NCBI RefSeq assembly: GCF_018278905.1
Contig: NZ_CP046600.1
Coordinates: 2,108,001 to 2,172,000, forward strand
DNA from: Mycobacterium spongiae
Lineage (GTDB): Bacteria > Actinomycetota > Actinomycetes > Mycobacteriales > Mycobacteriaceae
Direction of reading: 5' to 3'
Length of the DNA stretch: 64,000 bases
The notes under the pieces were generated by a model. It made no database searches. It had not been told where the DNA came from and saw nothing but the letters and a program-made list of their open reading frames with translations. How positions within the stretch are numbered: position 1 is the stretch's first letter; each line of letters begins with the position of its first letter. A program made the translations under genes and the position numbers. This document shows positions 1 through 9,327 of the stretch, piece by piece.

Positions 1-692
1 CCCGTCCCGCCAGATCCCAGCAACCCGCCCGCGCCGCCGGCCCCGCCCGCTCCGCCGACCCCGCCGCCAGACACCACGTCCCCGCCGGCCCCGCCGGCCC
101 CGCCGGTACCCCACAGCCAGCCGCCCACCCCACCGGCCCCGCCGGAACCGCTATCTGCTCCCGATGAGCTGCCACCGGCGCCGCCTGCCCCGCCGGAACC
201 GAACAACCCCGCCGCGCCGCCGGCACCACCGTTTTGGCCGGCTGCACCGGACCCGCCGGCTCCACCATTGCCCAGAAGCCACCCGCCTGGAGCGCCAGCG
301 GCTCCGGTCCCGGGGGCTCCGTTGGCGCCGTTGCCGATCAGTGGCCGCCCGGTCAACGCCAGAACCGGCGCATTGATAGCGGCCAGCAGCGGCTCGGCGA
401 CCGAGGCCGCGTTGGCGGCCTCGGCGGCCCCATAGGCTCCGGCGCCGGCGGTCAAGGTTTGTACGAACTGGGCATGAAACGCCGCTGCCTGCGTGCTGAT
501 CGCCTGATAGGTCTGGGCGTGGCGGGAAAACAGCGCGGCAATCGCCGCTGAGACTTCGTCTTCGGCGGCGGTCAGGATGTTCGTCGTCGGGGTGGCTGCG
601 GCCGAGGTGGCCGTACTCAGGGTCGAGGCGATGGCGGCCAAATCCGTTGCGGCGGCGCCCAGCATCTCCGGCGCCGCGACCACATACCCCAT
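1..692 (-). CDS. PE_PGRS family protein, 5' part (runs off the window edge)
   Basis: The minus strand is open from an ATG at 690-692 to the window edge, giving about 230 residues of an unfinished protein. The first ~95 residues are a PE domain: a Met-Gly-Tyr-Val start, the Pro-Glu pair at residues 8-9, alternating Ala-rich helices, and a YxxxE secretion motif (Tyr87, Glu91) typical of ESX/type VII substrates. After the GRPLIG linker comes a Gly-Gly-Ala/Gly-Gly-X PGRS repeat region that continues past base 1. A strong ribosome site (GGAGG) lies about 5 bases before the start. PE_PGRS proteins are cell-surface or secreted and their roles are poorly defined. By position this is the PE_PGRS44 counterpart beside car; that assignment is from remembered gene order. 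Confidence 0.9.
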   Translation of the reverse strand, partial: MGYVVAAPEMLGAAATDLAAIASTLSTATSAAATPTTNILTAAEDEVSAAIAALFSRHAQTYQAISTQAAAFHAQFVQTLTAGAGAYGAAEAANAASVAEPLLAAINAPVLALTGRPLIGNGANGAPGTGAAGAPGGWLLGNGGAGGSGAAGQNGGAGGAAGLFGSGGAGGAGGSSSGADSGSGGAGGVGGWLWGTGGAGGAGGDVVSGGGVGGAGGAGGAGGLLGSGGT

Positions 693-1149
693 GTGGCACC
701 TCCTGGTTGGTGGGAGCGCACCCGAGTGGCGTCCGCGGGAACGCGCGCCGAGGGGCCAATTCGAACACATCACCGGGCGAACATTCCGGGTTTTCGGCGA
801 ACTACTGCGCGGCTGCTTCTCAACGCGCGCGCTTGGACCGCGATTGTTGTGCGGCAGTCTGGATACCCAACATCTCAGCGTGGGAACGCCTGAAATCCTG
901 CGAGACGTGCAGCGGTCGGTCCGGGAGACCTAGAGAAGTGCTCGGATCGATCATCGCAGCTAGCCGCCGAACACGACCGTACGGCGCGCCGAGAGTGCGG
1001 CGGGGCGGTCCCGGGAGGGGGAGTCCTATCGTTGGCCCCGGCGAAACCGGGAGCCCCGGGGACGGCCCCACCGGCCCCGACGGCACCAGCGGTAGTGGCT
1101 GAATCCGCTGGTCCAGTTAGCGCGGCGCCGTCCTGGCGGCCCTAACCCC
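693..1149. other. Intergenic region between PE_PGRS and car
   Basis: About 450 bases without a convincing gene. It must hold the promoter of the PE_PGRS gene, but I could not fix -10/-35 boxes. On the plus strand, bases 1001-1102 read as an open Gly/Pro-rich tail ending in TGA, with no start codon of its own that looks real. This may be a decayed 3' end of a PGRS-type gene or simply GC-rich chance reading. Confidence 0.4.
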
Positions 1150-4100
1150 TCACAACAGTCCGAGCAGGCGCAGATCGCTGACGTACTTGGCGATGATCGG
1201 CGGCGAGAGGTGCGGAATGTCCTTGTCCGGACCGATCTTCGCGTCCTGCACGGCCCTGCGGAACCGCGCTGTGGGAGCCACCGACCCGCGCACCGGCTTC
1301 TCCGGCGTGCGGTAGTTGTGTAACAGCGGCAACAACGACGCATGGCGCTGCCGTTCCGGCAGGGCGCGCAGGGTGGTCTCGAAGCGCGTCAGCCAGTCAC
1401 CGTAGTCGGCGATCCGCTGGATCGAGCACCCGGCGACGGCGGGGTCGATCAACCAGTCGACGAATTCGTCGAGTCCGATGCCGTCGTCATAGGGGTTCAT
1501 CACGTGGTAGGTGGCGAACCCGTCCCCGATCTGGGCGCCGAGTGTCGAGATTGCCTCGGCGATGAACTCGACGGGAAGGCCGTCGTAGTGCGCGCGTTGC
1601 CGGTTGCCCGCCGCGTCCAGCTCGTAGAACGAGCCCGGTGCGATGCCCGTGGCCACCAGGCTCAGCATCATCCGGGTGAACATGTCCGGCACGTTGAGCT
1701 GACCCGCATAGGTGGTATCGGCTAGGATCATGTCGCAGCGAAACACCGTAACCGGCAGGCCGCAGAGGTCGTGGGCCTCGCGCAGCAGCACCTCGCCGGC
1801 CCACTTGCTGTTGCCGTAGCCGTTGGCGTAGTTGTCGTCGATCCTGCGGGTTGCGCTGATGGCCCTGATGTCGGCGTCCTCGGTGAACGCTGACGGGGGG
1901 ATCTGGTCGGCGACGCCGATCGTCGAGGTGTAGGTGTAGGGCTTGACCTTCGTGGTGAGCGCCAGTCGCAGCAACTCGGCGGTGCCCAGCACGTTCGGGC
2001 CGAACAGCTGCCTGTACGGCAGGACGTGGTTGACCAGGGCGGCCGGGTCGACGATCAGGTCAACCGTGTCGGCCAGCCGTTGCCAGGTCGCGCGGTCCAA
2101 GCCGAGGTCAGCTTCGCCCTTGTCGCCGGCCAGCACCTCGAGGTGGTCGGCGGCCAGGTTGTCGTAGTGCTGCAGCAGCTCGGGGTCACCGCTGTCGAAC
2201 GTCTGGTCCAGACGGGCTCGCGCTTGCTCGTCGGAGCTGGCCCGCACTAGGCAGATCAGTTTGCCGTCGACGAGGTCCATGTGCTGCAACCACTCCAGCG
2301 CCAGGTAGCGACCTAGGAAGCCGGTGGCGCCGGTCAGCAACACCGTTCGCACGTGGGAGCTGGCAGCGGGCAGGTTCGGCGCGGCCGCCAGCGTGGCCGC
2401 GTCGATGAACTTGTCCAAGGTGAGATCGCTGGCGTGCACCTCGGTGGCGTGCCCGCCTGCGGCCTGGTGGACAGATGCGAACGTGGGCCGCGCGCTACCC
2501 GGCTCGCGGGCCGCTTCGATGTAGGCGGCCAGTGCCCGCAGGTCGGTCGCGGGGCTGACGATGACACCCACTGGCACGTCGATATCGAATATCTCGTGCA
2601 GCAAGGTGGCGAAGGACAGCGCCGACAGCGAGTCGCCGCCCAGGTCGGTGAAGTGCGCCTCGGGGCGCAGATCCGAGCTGGCGCTGCCTAGCAGCGCAGC
2701 CGCCGCGCGGCCCAACGTTTCCAGCACTGGAGCATCGGCGCCGCTGTGACGCAGGTTGCGCAGCTCGTTGGCCTGGCTGTCCGCCAAGTCGGTGTAGAGC
2801 TGCTCCAGCCGCTCGCCGAAGAACTTCTTCAACTGTGGCCGCGCCAGCTTGCGGATTCCGGTGAGCAGTCCGTTCTCCATCGTCCAGCATGTCGTTTCGA
2901 TGATGAAGTCGCGCGGGATCTCATAGGACTGCAGCCCGGCCGCCTTGGCGACCTCCTGCAGGGAGTCTGCGAGTAGCGGTTTGAGCTCCTCGGCGCTGGA
3001 TCGGGCCAAGGCTTCCGCGGTGGGGACAATCACCGCTAGCAGGTATGCGCGAGCGCTGTTGCCGTAGACGAAGATCTGCTCGACCAACGGGCTGTCGCCG
3101 AACACCGCCTCGAGTTTGGAGACGGTGACGAACTCGCCTTGGGACAGCTTCAGCACATTGTTGCGGCGGTCGAGGTAGACGAACTGTTCGGGGCCGACCT
3201 CGGCCATGACGTCGCCAGTGCGGTAGAAGCCGTCGGCGTCGAAGACGTCGGCGGTGATTTCGGGGCGCTTGTAATAGCCCGGGAACATGCTTTGCGTCTT
3301 GACCAGCAGCTCACCCCGCGGGAAGGGCTGGTCAGTGCGAAAGTAGCCCAGGTCCGGCACGTCGACCAGCTTGTAGTCGATCACCGCTGGCTGGCGCACC
3401 TCGTCGTCGATCAGGATCATCCCGGCTTCGGTGGAGCCATAGCCCTCCACCAGATGCACGTCGTCCAGCAGTGACTCGACCCACGCCTTCATGTCCTGTG
3501 AGATCGGCGCGGAACCGGTCAGCGCGGTAACGAATCGTCCGCCCAGCAGGCCGTTTCGCAGGTGTTCTTTCACCTGTTCTTCCAGCATCGAGCGATCGTC
3601 GCCATCGGATAGCCGCCGATCGAATTCGTTCTGGAACTCGGCGAACACCATGTCCCAGATGCGGGGCACGAAGCACAATTCGGTGGGCCGCACCAAAGCG
3701 AGGTCCTCAAACAGCGTCGACAGGTCGCTCTTAGCCACGAAGTACGCGGTGCCGCCGTGGGAGAGTGTCGCGTAGAGCATTTGGCGGCCCATGACGTGAC
3801 TCATCGGCATGAAGTTGAGGCCGATCGACGGGCACGCCGTTGGGTCGAACCAGGAGGTCGAGTTGCGCCAGAAGGTCGTCACCCGGCTTTGGGGGTAGAT
3901 CGCTCCTTTAGGAGCACCGGTACTTCCGGAGGTGTAGATCAGCAGGGCCAGCGGGTCCTCGGAGCCGTCCTCGGCAACGGCGGTCGCACCGACGTCGGTT
4001 CGGGGCGTCGCCGCACTAGGGGCAAGAGACTGCCCGCGCTCGACCAGGTCGTCAAGGGTCTCGATGAGAACCGCGCTGGCGTCGAGACGAGATCGGGCGG

Positions 4101-4710
4101 CGGCCAGAGCTTCGCGCTGCGTGTCGACCTCCGGGTGGTAGTCGAAAACGACCAGCCGTCGCGGCGCATGGCCGGTCAGTATCAGTTCGACGCCGTCGGC
4201 AAGATTGTCGATGCTCGCCGCGATCACGCTCGGCTCGGTCTCGGCGACGATGGGCCGCAGCCCGGCCGCGGGTGCGCTGGTCTGCAGGGGAACTGACACG
4301 GCGCCGAGCTGGATCAGCGCGATGTCGATGGTCGTGTAGTCGACGCTGTTGAAACCCAGCACACAAACCCGGTCGCCGGGACGTACCGAATGATCGGCGC
4401 TCAGCGCCGTGGCGAATCCGCCCGCACGGTCCCAAAGTTCGGCGTAGGTGAGCGTCTCGAATTCGGGCAGCAGCTCACGTGTCGTGCGACCGGTGTCGGG
4501 GTCGGTGATCAGGTGGGTCACGCGCTGGCCGAGCGCCGGGCGATCGGCGTATCCCTCCATGACCGTGCGGATGATCTGCGATAGCGAGACGTCGGGTCGG
4601 TCGATCGCTTCGGAGATGGCGTCGCTGGGCTTGGCGGCGGCGAACTGTGGGTCGTTGAGGTAGAGGTCCTCGATGCGGCGGGCAAGCCGCTCCTCGGGGC
4701 TGATTTCCAT
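1150..4710 (-). CDS. car: Carboxylic acid reductase (FadD9-like)
   Basis: A 1186-residue three-domain enzyme that reduces carboxylic acids to aldehydes with ATP and NADPH. Domains in order: an AMP-forming adenylation domain (about 1-640, with the [12 protein letters not shown]-loop and the GYGSTE motif), a phosphopantetheine carrier domain (LGGDSL, attachment Ser694), and a Rossmann thioester reductase domain (GATGFLG near residue 793, with a [10 protein letters not shown] catalytic Tyr/Lys motif). The length matches known mycobacterial CARs. I chose the ATG at 4708-4710 because an AAGGGGA ribosome site lies just upstream and the alignable sequence begins there; an upstream in-frame start adds 16 unrelated residues. 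It is the last gene of a same-strand run from gabT, suggesting aldehyde/amine chemistry. The enzyme needs a phosphopantetheinyl transferase encoded elsewhere. Confidence 0.95.
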   Translation of the reverse strand: MEISPEERLARRIEDLYLNDPQFAAAKPSDAISEAIDRPDVSLSQIIRTVMEGYADRPALGQRVTHLITDPDTGRTTRELLPEFETLTYAELWDRAGGFATALSADHSVRPGDRVCVLGFNSVDYTTIDIALIQLGAVSVPLQTSAPAAGLRPIVAETEPSVIAASIDNLADGVELILTGHAPRRLVVFDYHPEVDTQREALAAARSRLDASAVLIETLDDLVERGQSLAPSAATPRTDVGATAVAEDGSEDPLALLIYTSGSTGAPKGAIYPQSRVTTFWRNSTSWFDPTACPSIGLNFMPMSHVMGRQMLYATLSHGGTAYFVAKSDLSTLFEDLALVRPTELCFVPRIWDMVFAEFQNEFDRRLSDGDDRSMLEEQVKEHLRNGLLGGRFVTALTGSAPISQDMKAWVESLLDDVHLVEGYGSTEAGMILIDDEVRQPAVIDYKLVDVPDLGYFRTDQPFPRGELLVKTQSMFPGYYKRPEITADVFDADGFYRTGDVMAEVGPEQFVYLDRRNNVLKLSQGEFVTVSKLEAVFGDSPLVEQIFVYGNSARAYLLAVIVPTAEALARSSAEELKPLLADSLQEVAKAAGLQSYEIPRDFIIETTCWTMENGLLTGIRKLARPQLKKFFGERLEQLYTDLADSQANELRNLRHSGADAPVLETLGRAAAALLGSASSDLRPEAHFTDLGGDSLSALSFATLLHEIFDIDVPVGVIVSPATDLRALAAYIEAAREPGSARPTFASVHQAAGGHATEVHASDLTLDKFIDAATLAAAPNLPAASSHVRTVLLTGATGFLGRYLALEWLQHMDLVDGKLICLVRASSDEQARARLDQTFDSGDPELLQHYDNLAADHLEVLAGDKGEADLGLDRATWQRLADTVDLIVDPAALVNHVLPYRQLFGPNVLGTAELLRLALTTKVKPYTYTSTIGVADQIPPSAFTEDADIRAISATRRIDDNYANGYGNSKWAGEVLLREAHDLCGLPVTVFRCDMILADTTYAGQLNVPDMFTRMMLSLVATGIAPGSFYELDAAGNRQRAHYDGLPVEFIAEAISTLGAQIGDGFATYHVMNPYDDGIGLDEFVDWLIDPAVAGCSIQRIADYGDWLTRFETTLRALPERQRHASLLPLLHNYRTPEKPVRGSVAPTARFRRAVQDAKIGPDKDIPHLSPPIIAKYVSDLRLLGLL

Positions 4711-4967
4711 AACAGATCCCCTTCCAATAACCGGAGAGTGAAGAGGTAGCAGCGCCACGTTGCGCCGCTAGAAAGAACGTTAGCAAAAGTAACAATTTGC
4801 TTCAATAGTTTCCCATGGGTGGCCTCTGCGGTTCGGTGTGAGATGCACCACCGGGATCCCAGTCTCAGCCGCGAAATCCCAGTCCTGACTGTCAGTGTCC
4901 TGACAACCTGCTGCACGTTGTCGCCAGAGCTGCTCGGTCATCGCGCCGATCGAGACGAGGCGTGCCC

Positions 4968-5861
4968 TCACAGCTCCGATCTGGCGGTGGCGAAGATCAA
5001 GTCCTGATGGGTGACCGGGAACAGGTGACCCTCGCCCGCAAGCTCGTGCAGCACGACGTTGGGCAGGTTGGCGGCAAGATGACGCCCGTAAGCGATGGGT
5101 ACCTGCGTGTCGTCGGTGCCATGGAATACATGAACCCTGTTTCGGGTCTCTGCCAGGCGATAACCCCAGTCGCGGTAGTGGACAAGGGCGTCGGTCGTCG
5201 GACCGCGACTGCCCTGCCGAAAAGCCTCACGCTGGTCGCGGATCAATACGTCGACAAACTCCGGATCGGCGAGGATGGCGCGGTCGGCCGGGCACGCTGT
5301 CGAACGTAGCGATCGGATCAGGGCGTTAGGCATCCGCCGAGCGCTGTGCTTCATCATCCAGAAGAACGTCCGCACCAGGGGCGGCCACCATCCGGCAAGA
5401 GTCACCGCCATCCGATCAGCGGCAAAGCGCAGCATGCGGGCTGCGTCCGGCAGCTCGGCCCAGTTGGTGTAGCCGGCCAGACTCAGACAGCAGGTCAGGC
5501 GTTCGGAGAGAGCGTAGGCGCATACGGTGGCATGGGCACCGCCGCCAGACCAGCCGATCACCCCGAAACGCCGCAGTCCGAGGGCGTCGGCAAGATCCGA
5601 CAGGTCTCGCGGGCAATCGAGCAACGTTCGGTCGCCAAGATATGTCGACTGCCCCATGCCGGGGCGGTCGATCGCGATGAGTCGCAATCCGTGCCGTGAG
5701 GCGGCGTCGTGGAACAGCGCCGCCTCCAGCCGCGATCCGGGCCCACCGTGCAGGTAGAAGACCGGGTCGCCGGCGGGATCACCCACCTCGGTGTAGGCGA
5801 TCGTCCGCCCATCGGGCAAGCGCTCGTTCGAGGTGGAGAGGGCTGTCACGCCTGGACCCAA
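4968..5861 (-). CDS. Alpha/beta hydrolase
   Basis: A 297-residue alpha/beta-hydrolase fold enzyme. The oxyanion-hole motif HGGPG is at residues 38-42 and the nucleophile elbow GWSGGG places the catalytic Ser at 105. The acid and base are probably in HGTDDTQVP and GEGHLFP near the C-terminus. There is no signal peptide, so it is likely cytosolic. HGGPG recalls proline iminopeptidase-like and epoxide-hydrolase-like subfamilies, but the substrate cannot be read from sequence. It sits between an SRPBCC gene (51 bases upstream) and car on the same strand. I do not recall these genes at this place in M. tuberculosis, so this looks like an accessory insertion in the gabT-car interval. Confidence 0.85.
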   Translation of the reverse strand: MGPGVTALSTSNERLPDGRTIAYTEVGDPAGDPVFYLHGGPGSRLEAALFHDAASRHGLRLIAIDRPGMGQSTYLGDRTLLDCPRDLSDLADALGLRRFGVIGWSGGGAHATVCAYALSERLTCCLSLAGYTNWAELPDAARMLRFAADRMAVTLAGWWPPLVRTFFWMMKHSARRMPNALIRSLRSTACPADRAILADPEFVDVLIRDQREAFRQGSRGPTTDALVHYRDWGYRLAETRNRVHVFHGTDDTQVPIAYGRHLAANLPNVVLHELAGEGHLFPVTHQDLIFATARSEL

Positions 5862-5911
5862 CGCACCCGGTGATGGTAGCGCCGGGGGCGCGCCAACGCT
5901 TCAGGCGCGGG

Positions 5912-6346
5912 TCACCGTGCGCCGGCCTCGGCCACGAGCTTGAGCCGTGCGAGCTGACAGCGGTCAGCGCGGCGCATCGCGAGCCGCAGCACCGGCGACA
6001 ACGCTGCCCACACCGGCCCCTGGGTTCGGCACGTTGCCCGCAGACCCACTCTGGTGGTGTGGTCATCGATGTGGCGCAGCTCGTAGTGGTAGTCGGCGGT
6101 GACACCACCCTGCGTGGAGCGTAGGACAAGCGAACGGCCCGGGTGGAGGCTGGCGATGACCGCCTCTCGGTCTCGGCCACGGGCGCGGAAGCCAATCACG
6201 GTGCCGGCCGCGGTGTCACCGTGGGCTCGCATCCACTCGATGCCGGGCATCCACAGATGGGCGTTGTCCCAGTCGGTCAGCGCGGCCCAGACTTCGTCGG
6301 GCGCGGCCGCGATGGTCTCGTGGATAGATAGCGCGGGTCGGCTCAA
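5912..6346 (-). CDS. SRPBCC (START-like) family protein
   Basis: A 144-residue protein of the SRPBCC/polyketide cyclase-dehydrase fold, opening with the usual strand-helix pattern (SIHETIAAAPDEVWAALTDW, residues 7-26). The fold gives a hydrophobic pocket for lipids or aromatic ligands; the ligand is unknown. I chose a TTG start at 6344-6346 because an AAAGGAG ribosome site lies directly upstream and family similarity begins there. An upstream ATG would make a 190-residue protein running into the AraC-type gene and would add Cys-rich sequence unlike the family. It is flanked by the AraC regulator upstream and the hydrolase downstream on the same strand, so the three probably act together. Confidence 0.75.
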   Translation of the reverse strand: MSRPALSIHETIAAAPDEVWAALTDWDNAHLWMPGIEWMRAHGDTAAGTVIGFRARGRDREAVIASLHPGRSLVLRSTQGGVTADYHYELRHIDDHTTRVGLRATCRTQGPVWAALSPVLRLAMRRADRCQLARLKLVAEAGAR

Positions 6347-6416
6347 TGGCGGCTCCTTTGGTCTCGCCGAGTATGAGTGCCCGCAGACCCTGCACGATTG
6401 GACGAATTTGACGTGC

Positions 6417-7256
6417 CTAGCGTTCTGGGACAAAACCAGCGGTGTCGGCATCGTCGGGCGGTAAGTGATTCCGCTGGGCGGCAAGGTATGCCGACGGCGT
6501 CACGCCGGTGTGCCGCTTGAAGTCGCGGATGAGATGCGACTGGTCGAACCATCCCAATTCGGCGGCGAGGTCGGTCCAGGGAACTCGCCGGTGGCTGTTG
6601 ATGCCGTCCAAGAGCCGACGCATCCGCAACAGCCGAGCCAGCGATCGCGGACTCAGCCCTACGACCCGCGTGAATCCGCGGTCGAGATGCCCATGCGACA
6701 AGCCCACTGCCTCGGCAACCTGCGCGATTGGCCGACTCGGGTCGGCGGAGATGAGTGCGACCGCGGACTCCCACCGCTCGAGCTCGCTGTCCTGGCTATC
6801 AAGGCCAACGGCGTCAGCGAGATGCCGTTCAACGACGTCGAGTTTGCCCTCCGGTTCGGTTCGGGCGGCGATCGCTGTCCGCAGCGATCGCGCCGGTGGC
6901 CACGTGCCTTCCAGGTCGACGACGCGGCCGCGAATTTCCGCGGGACGAATCCCGAACACGGCTTCGCAGCCAATGGGTGTCGTGACGATGCCAACCGCGT
7001 GCGTTTCGCCAGTCGGCTCATTGACCACCGGTCGGTCATGCGGCCCAACCAACAACCCCCGCTCGGCCACCAGCGCCTCGCCAGCGCCGTTGTCCGGCAC
7101 CTGGATGATCGGATCGCCCAACACCATGACCGCCACGGTCGACCCGGTGGGCGCGATCTTTTCGCGCGTGTAGGGCACCGTCCCCCGCGCGCACCACAGT
7201 GACGCAACCACACGGCTCAGCGGTGGATCCGGCGTCCTCTTCCGGAACTCGAACAC
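6417..7256 (-). CDS. AraC-family transcriptional regulator
   Basis: A 279-residue regulator with a C-terminal AraC/XylS double helix-turn-helix domain (about 165-265). The first helix set reads AQVAEAVGLSHGHLDRGFTRV and the second lies around DLAAELGWFDQSHLIRDFKR, followed by the family signature GVTPSAYLAAQR. The N-terminal ~150 residues form a separate, probably ligand-binding domain of the type common in mycobacterial AraC regulators. It follows gabT by 29 bases and precedes the SRPBCC gene by 70 bases on the same strand, so it probably controls this operon. The inducer is unknown. A GTG start is used; no strong ribosome site is visible, so the start could shift. Confidence 0.88.
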   Translation of the reverse strand: MFEFRKRTPDPPLSRVVASLWCARGTVPYTREKIAPTGSTVAVMVLGDPIIQVPDNGAGEALVAERGLLVGPHDRPVVNEPTGETHAVGIVTTPIGCEAVFGIRPAEIRGRVVDLEGTWPPARSLRTAIAARTEPEGKLDVVERHLADAVGLDSQDSELERWESAVALISADPSRPIAQVAEAVGLSHGHLDRGFTRVVGLSPRSLARLLRMRRLLDGINSHRRVPWTDLAAELGWFDQSHLIRDFKRHTGVTPSAYLAAQRNHLPPDDADTAGFVPER

Positions 7257-7285
7257 CGGCCGATCCGGCTCTTGCTACACGTCTG

Positions 7286-8626
7286 CTACACGTCGCCGAA
7301 GGACTCGCACACGATGTCGAGCCCTTCGATCAGCAGTTCGTCGCTGATGGTCAGGGGCGGCAGTAGTCGGATGATGTTGCCGAACATGCCGCACGCCAAG
7401 ACGATGACGCCGGCGGCGTGGGCCGCTTTGGAAAGTTTCCCCGCCAATTGTGCGTCAGGCTCGGTGGTTCCGGACTTCACTAGTTCCACGGCGATCATGG
7501 CGCCCCGGCCACGCACGTCGCCGATCCGATCGTCGCTGGCCTGCAGGCGCAGCAGTCGGTCCATAATCAGACGTTCCATCTGCTGGGCTCGCTCGATAAG
7601 GCCATCGGCCTCAATCGTCTCGATAGTGGCCAGGGCTGCCGCGCAGGCGATCGGGTTGCCGCCGTACGTCCCGCCTAGGCCGCTGACGTGAGGGGCGTCC
7701 ATGACCTCGGCGCGGCCGGTCACTGCTGACAGCGGTAATCCGTCAGCGATGCCCTTCGCAGTGCAGATCAGGTCGGGCTCGATGCCGTCGTGCTCGCAGG
7801 CGAACATCGCTCCGGTGCGTGCAAACCCCGTTTGCACTTCGTCGGCGACGAACACCACGTCGTTCTTGCGGCACCAATCCAGAAGCGTGGCCAGGAACCC
7901 GTCGGCCGGCACAATGAAACCGCCTTCACCCTGGATGGGCTCGATGATGACGGCCGCCAGGTTTTTTGCGCCGACTTGCTGATCGATGACGCGCAGCGCT
8001 CGAGCGCCGGCCAATTCACCGTCAGTGGCCATCTCCTTGTCCAGCAGCCCGTCTCGGTAGGGATACGACAGCGGTGCCCGGTAGATCTCCGGAGCGAACG
8101 GGCCGAAGCCGCTCTTGTACGGCATCGACTTGGCCGTGAGCGCCATCGTCATGTTGGTCCGGCCATGGTAGGCATGGTCGAACGCGACCACGGCGGGCTT
8201 GCCGGTGTAGGAGCGGGCTATTTTGACCGCATTCTCGACTGCCTCGGCCCCGGAGTTGAACAGCACCGAGCGCTTCTCGCCCGACCCTGGGGTGATCCGA
8301 TTGAGCTCTTCGGCAACGGCGACGTATCCCTCGTACGGCGTCACCATGAAGCAGGTGTGAGTGAGTTCGGCTACCTGCGCACGCACCGCGTCGACGACGC
8401 GGGGAGCCGCATTGCCGATCGTTGTGACGGCGATGCCCGAACCCAGGTCTATCAGCCGGTTGCCGTCGACGTCCTCGACGATGCCGCCGCCGGCGCGGGC
8501 CGCGAACACCGGCATCGTGACCCCGACCCCGTGCGACACTGCCGCGACGCGGCGTTGAGTCAATGCCAGCGACGCCGGACCAGGAATGTCTGTGACCAGG
8601 TGGCGACTCTGCTCGAGGCTGGCCAC
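7286..8626 (-). CDS. gabT: 4-aminobutyrate aminotransferase
   Basis: A 446-residue class III PLP-dependent aminotransferase that moves the amino group of GABA (and related omega-amines) to 2-oxoglutarate, giving succinate semialdehyde and glutamate. The PLP lysine is Lys291 in the CTAKGIADGLPLS motif and Asp262 in FVADEVQTGF contacts the pyridine nitrogen. Length and motifs are standard for actinobacterial GabT. The GTG start at 8624-8626 has a good AGGAGG ribosome site. It is the first gene of a minus-strand run (AraC, SRPBCC, hydrolase, car) and is divergent from yajC-secD, sharing a 218-base promoter region. Related omega-transaminase specificities cannot be excluded. Confidence 0.93.
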   Translation of the reverse strand: MASLEQSRHLVTDIPGPASLALTQRRVAAVSHGVGVTMPVFAARAGGGIVEDVDGNRLIDLGSGIAVTTIGNAAPRVVDAVRAQVAELTHTCFMVTPYEGYVAVAEELNRITPGSGEKRSVLFNSGAEAVENAVKIARSYTGKPAVVAFDHAYHGRTNMTMALTAKSMPYKSGFGPFAPEIYRAPLSYPYRDGLLDKEMATDGELAGARALRVIDQQVGAKNLAAVIIEPIQGEGGFIVPADGFLATLLDWCRKNDVVFVADEVQTGFARTGAMFACEHDGIEPDLICTAKGIADGLPLSAVTGRAEVMDAPHVSGLGGTYGGNPIACAAALATIETIEADGLIERAQQMERLIMDRLLRLQASDDRIGDVRGRGAMIAVELVKSGTTEPDAQLAGKLSKAAHAAGVIVLACGMFGNIIRLLPPLTISDELLIEGLDIVCESFGDV

Positions 8627-8844
8627 GGAACCTCCTGAATAACTCGTGCCGGTCGCGTCGCTGATAAAGCCTATCCGCTAGCCGCGCTCGGGCGGTGCGC
8701 GGAGGGCGACCCATTGAGGGCGACCTACGGCCTGCCAGACTGGATGGGCACACTGGACTGTTAGTTGAGGTGCACGACCACGGGTCGGCTTGGCACCGGC
8801 CGGCGACTGCTCCGGCAATACCGATAGGAAAGACAGGCGCGCTG

Positions 8845-9216
8845 ATGGAGAGTTTGGTTTTGTTTCTGCCGTTCCTGCTCATCATGGGTGGGTTCATGTA
8901 CTTCGCGTCGCGCCGCCAGCGGCGCGCCATGCAAGCCACAATTGACCTGCACGAATCCTTGCAGCCTGGTGAGCGCGTGCACACCACTTCCGGTCTGCAA
9001 GCCACCATCGTCGCCATCGCCGACGACACTGTCGACCTCGAGATCGCGCCCGGCGTCGTGACCACGTGGATGAAGCTGGCGGTACGCGACCGGATCGTGC
9101 CGGACTTCGATGAAGACGACACCGATACACACGAAGTCGACGGCTCCGACGGCTCCGACGGCTTTGTCTTTCTGGACGGCACCGACGACGAGAGCCGGGT
9201 GGCCAAGGATTCCTGA
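8845..9216 (+). CDS. yajC: Preprotein translocase accessory subunit YajC
   Basis: A 123-residue single-pass membrane protein. The N-terminal segment LVLFLPFLLIMGGFMYFAS (residues 4-22) is the membrane helix, followed by the basic RRQRRAM boundary and the conserved YajC domain (GERVHTTSGLQATI...). The C-terminus is acidic (runs of Asp/Glu). YajC associates with SecDF, whose genes follow directly, so this begins the secretion operon. I chose the ATG at 8845, where the family sequence begins; an upstream start would add 50 residues without family character. A GGAAAG ribosome site lies upstream. Confidence 0.93.
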   Translation: MESLVLFLPFLLIMGGFMYFASRRQRRAMQATIDLHESLQPGERVHTTSGLQATIVAIADDTVDLEIAPGVVTTWMKLAVRDRIVPDFDEDDTDTHEVDGSDGSDGFVFLDGTDDESRVAKDS

Positions 9217-9327
9217 CCAGGCATGGGCACACCCGGGGGCTACGAGCGGCTAGCCAGGGTCGTGTCCGACTGCGGCACGTAGGCTCTGTCGGGGTACAGA
9301 AGCGATTCTCAAGGAGATACAAGCAAC

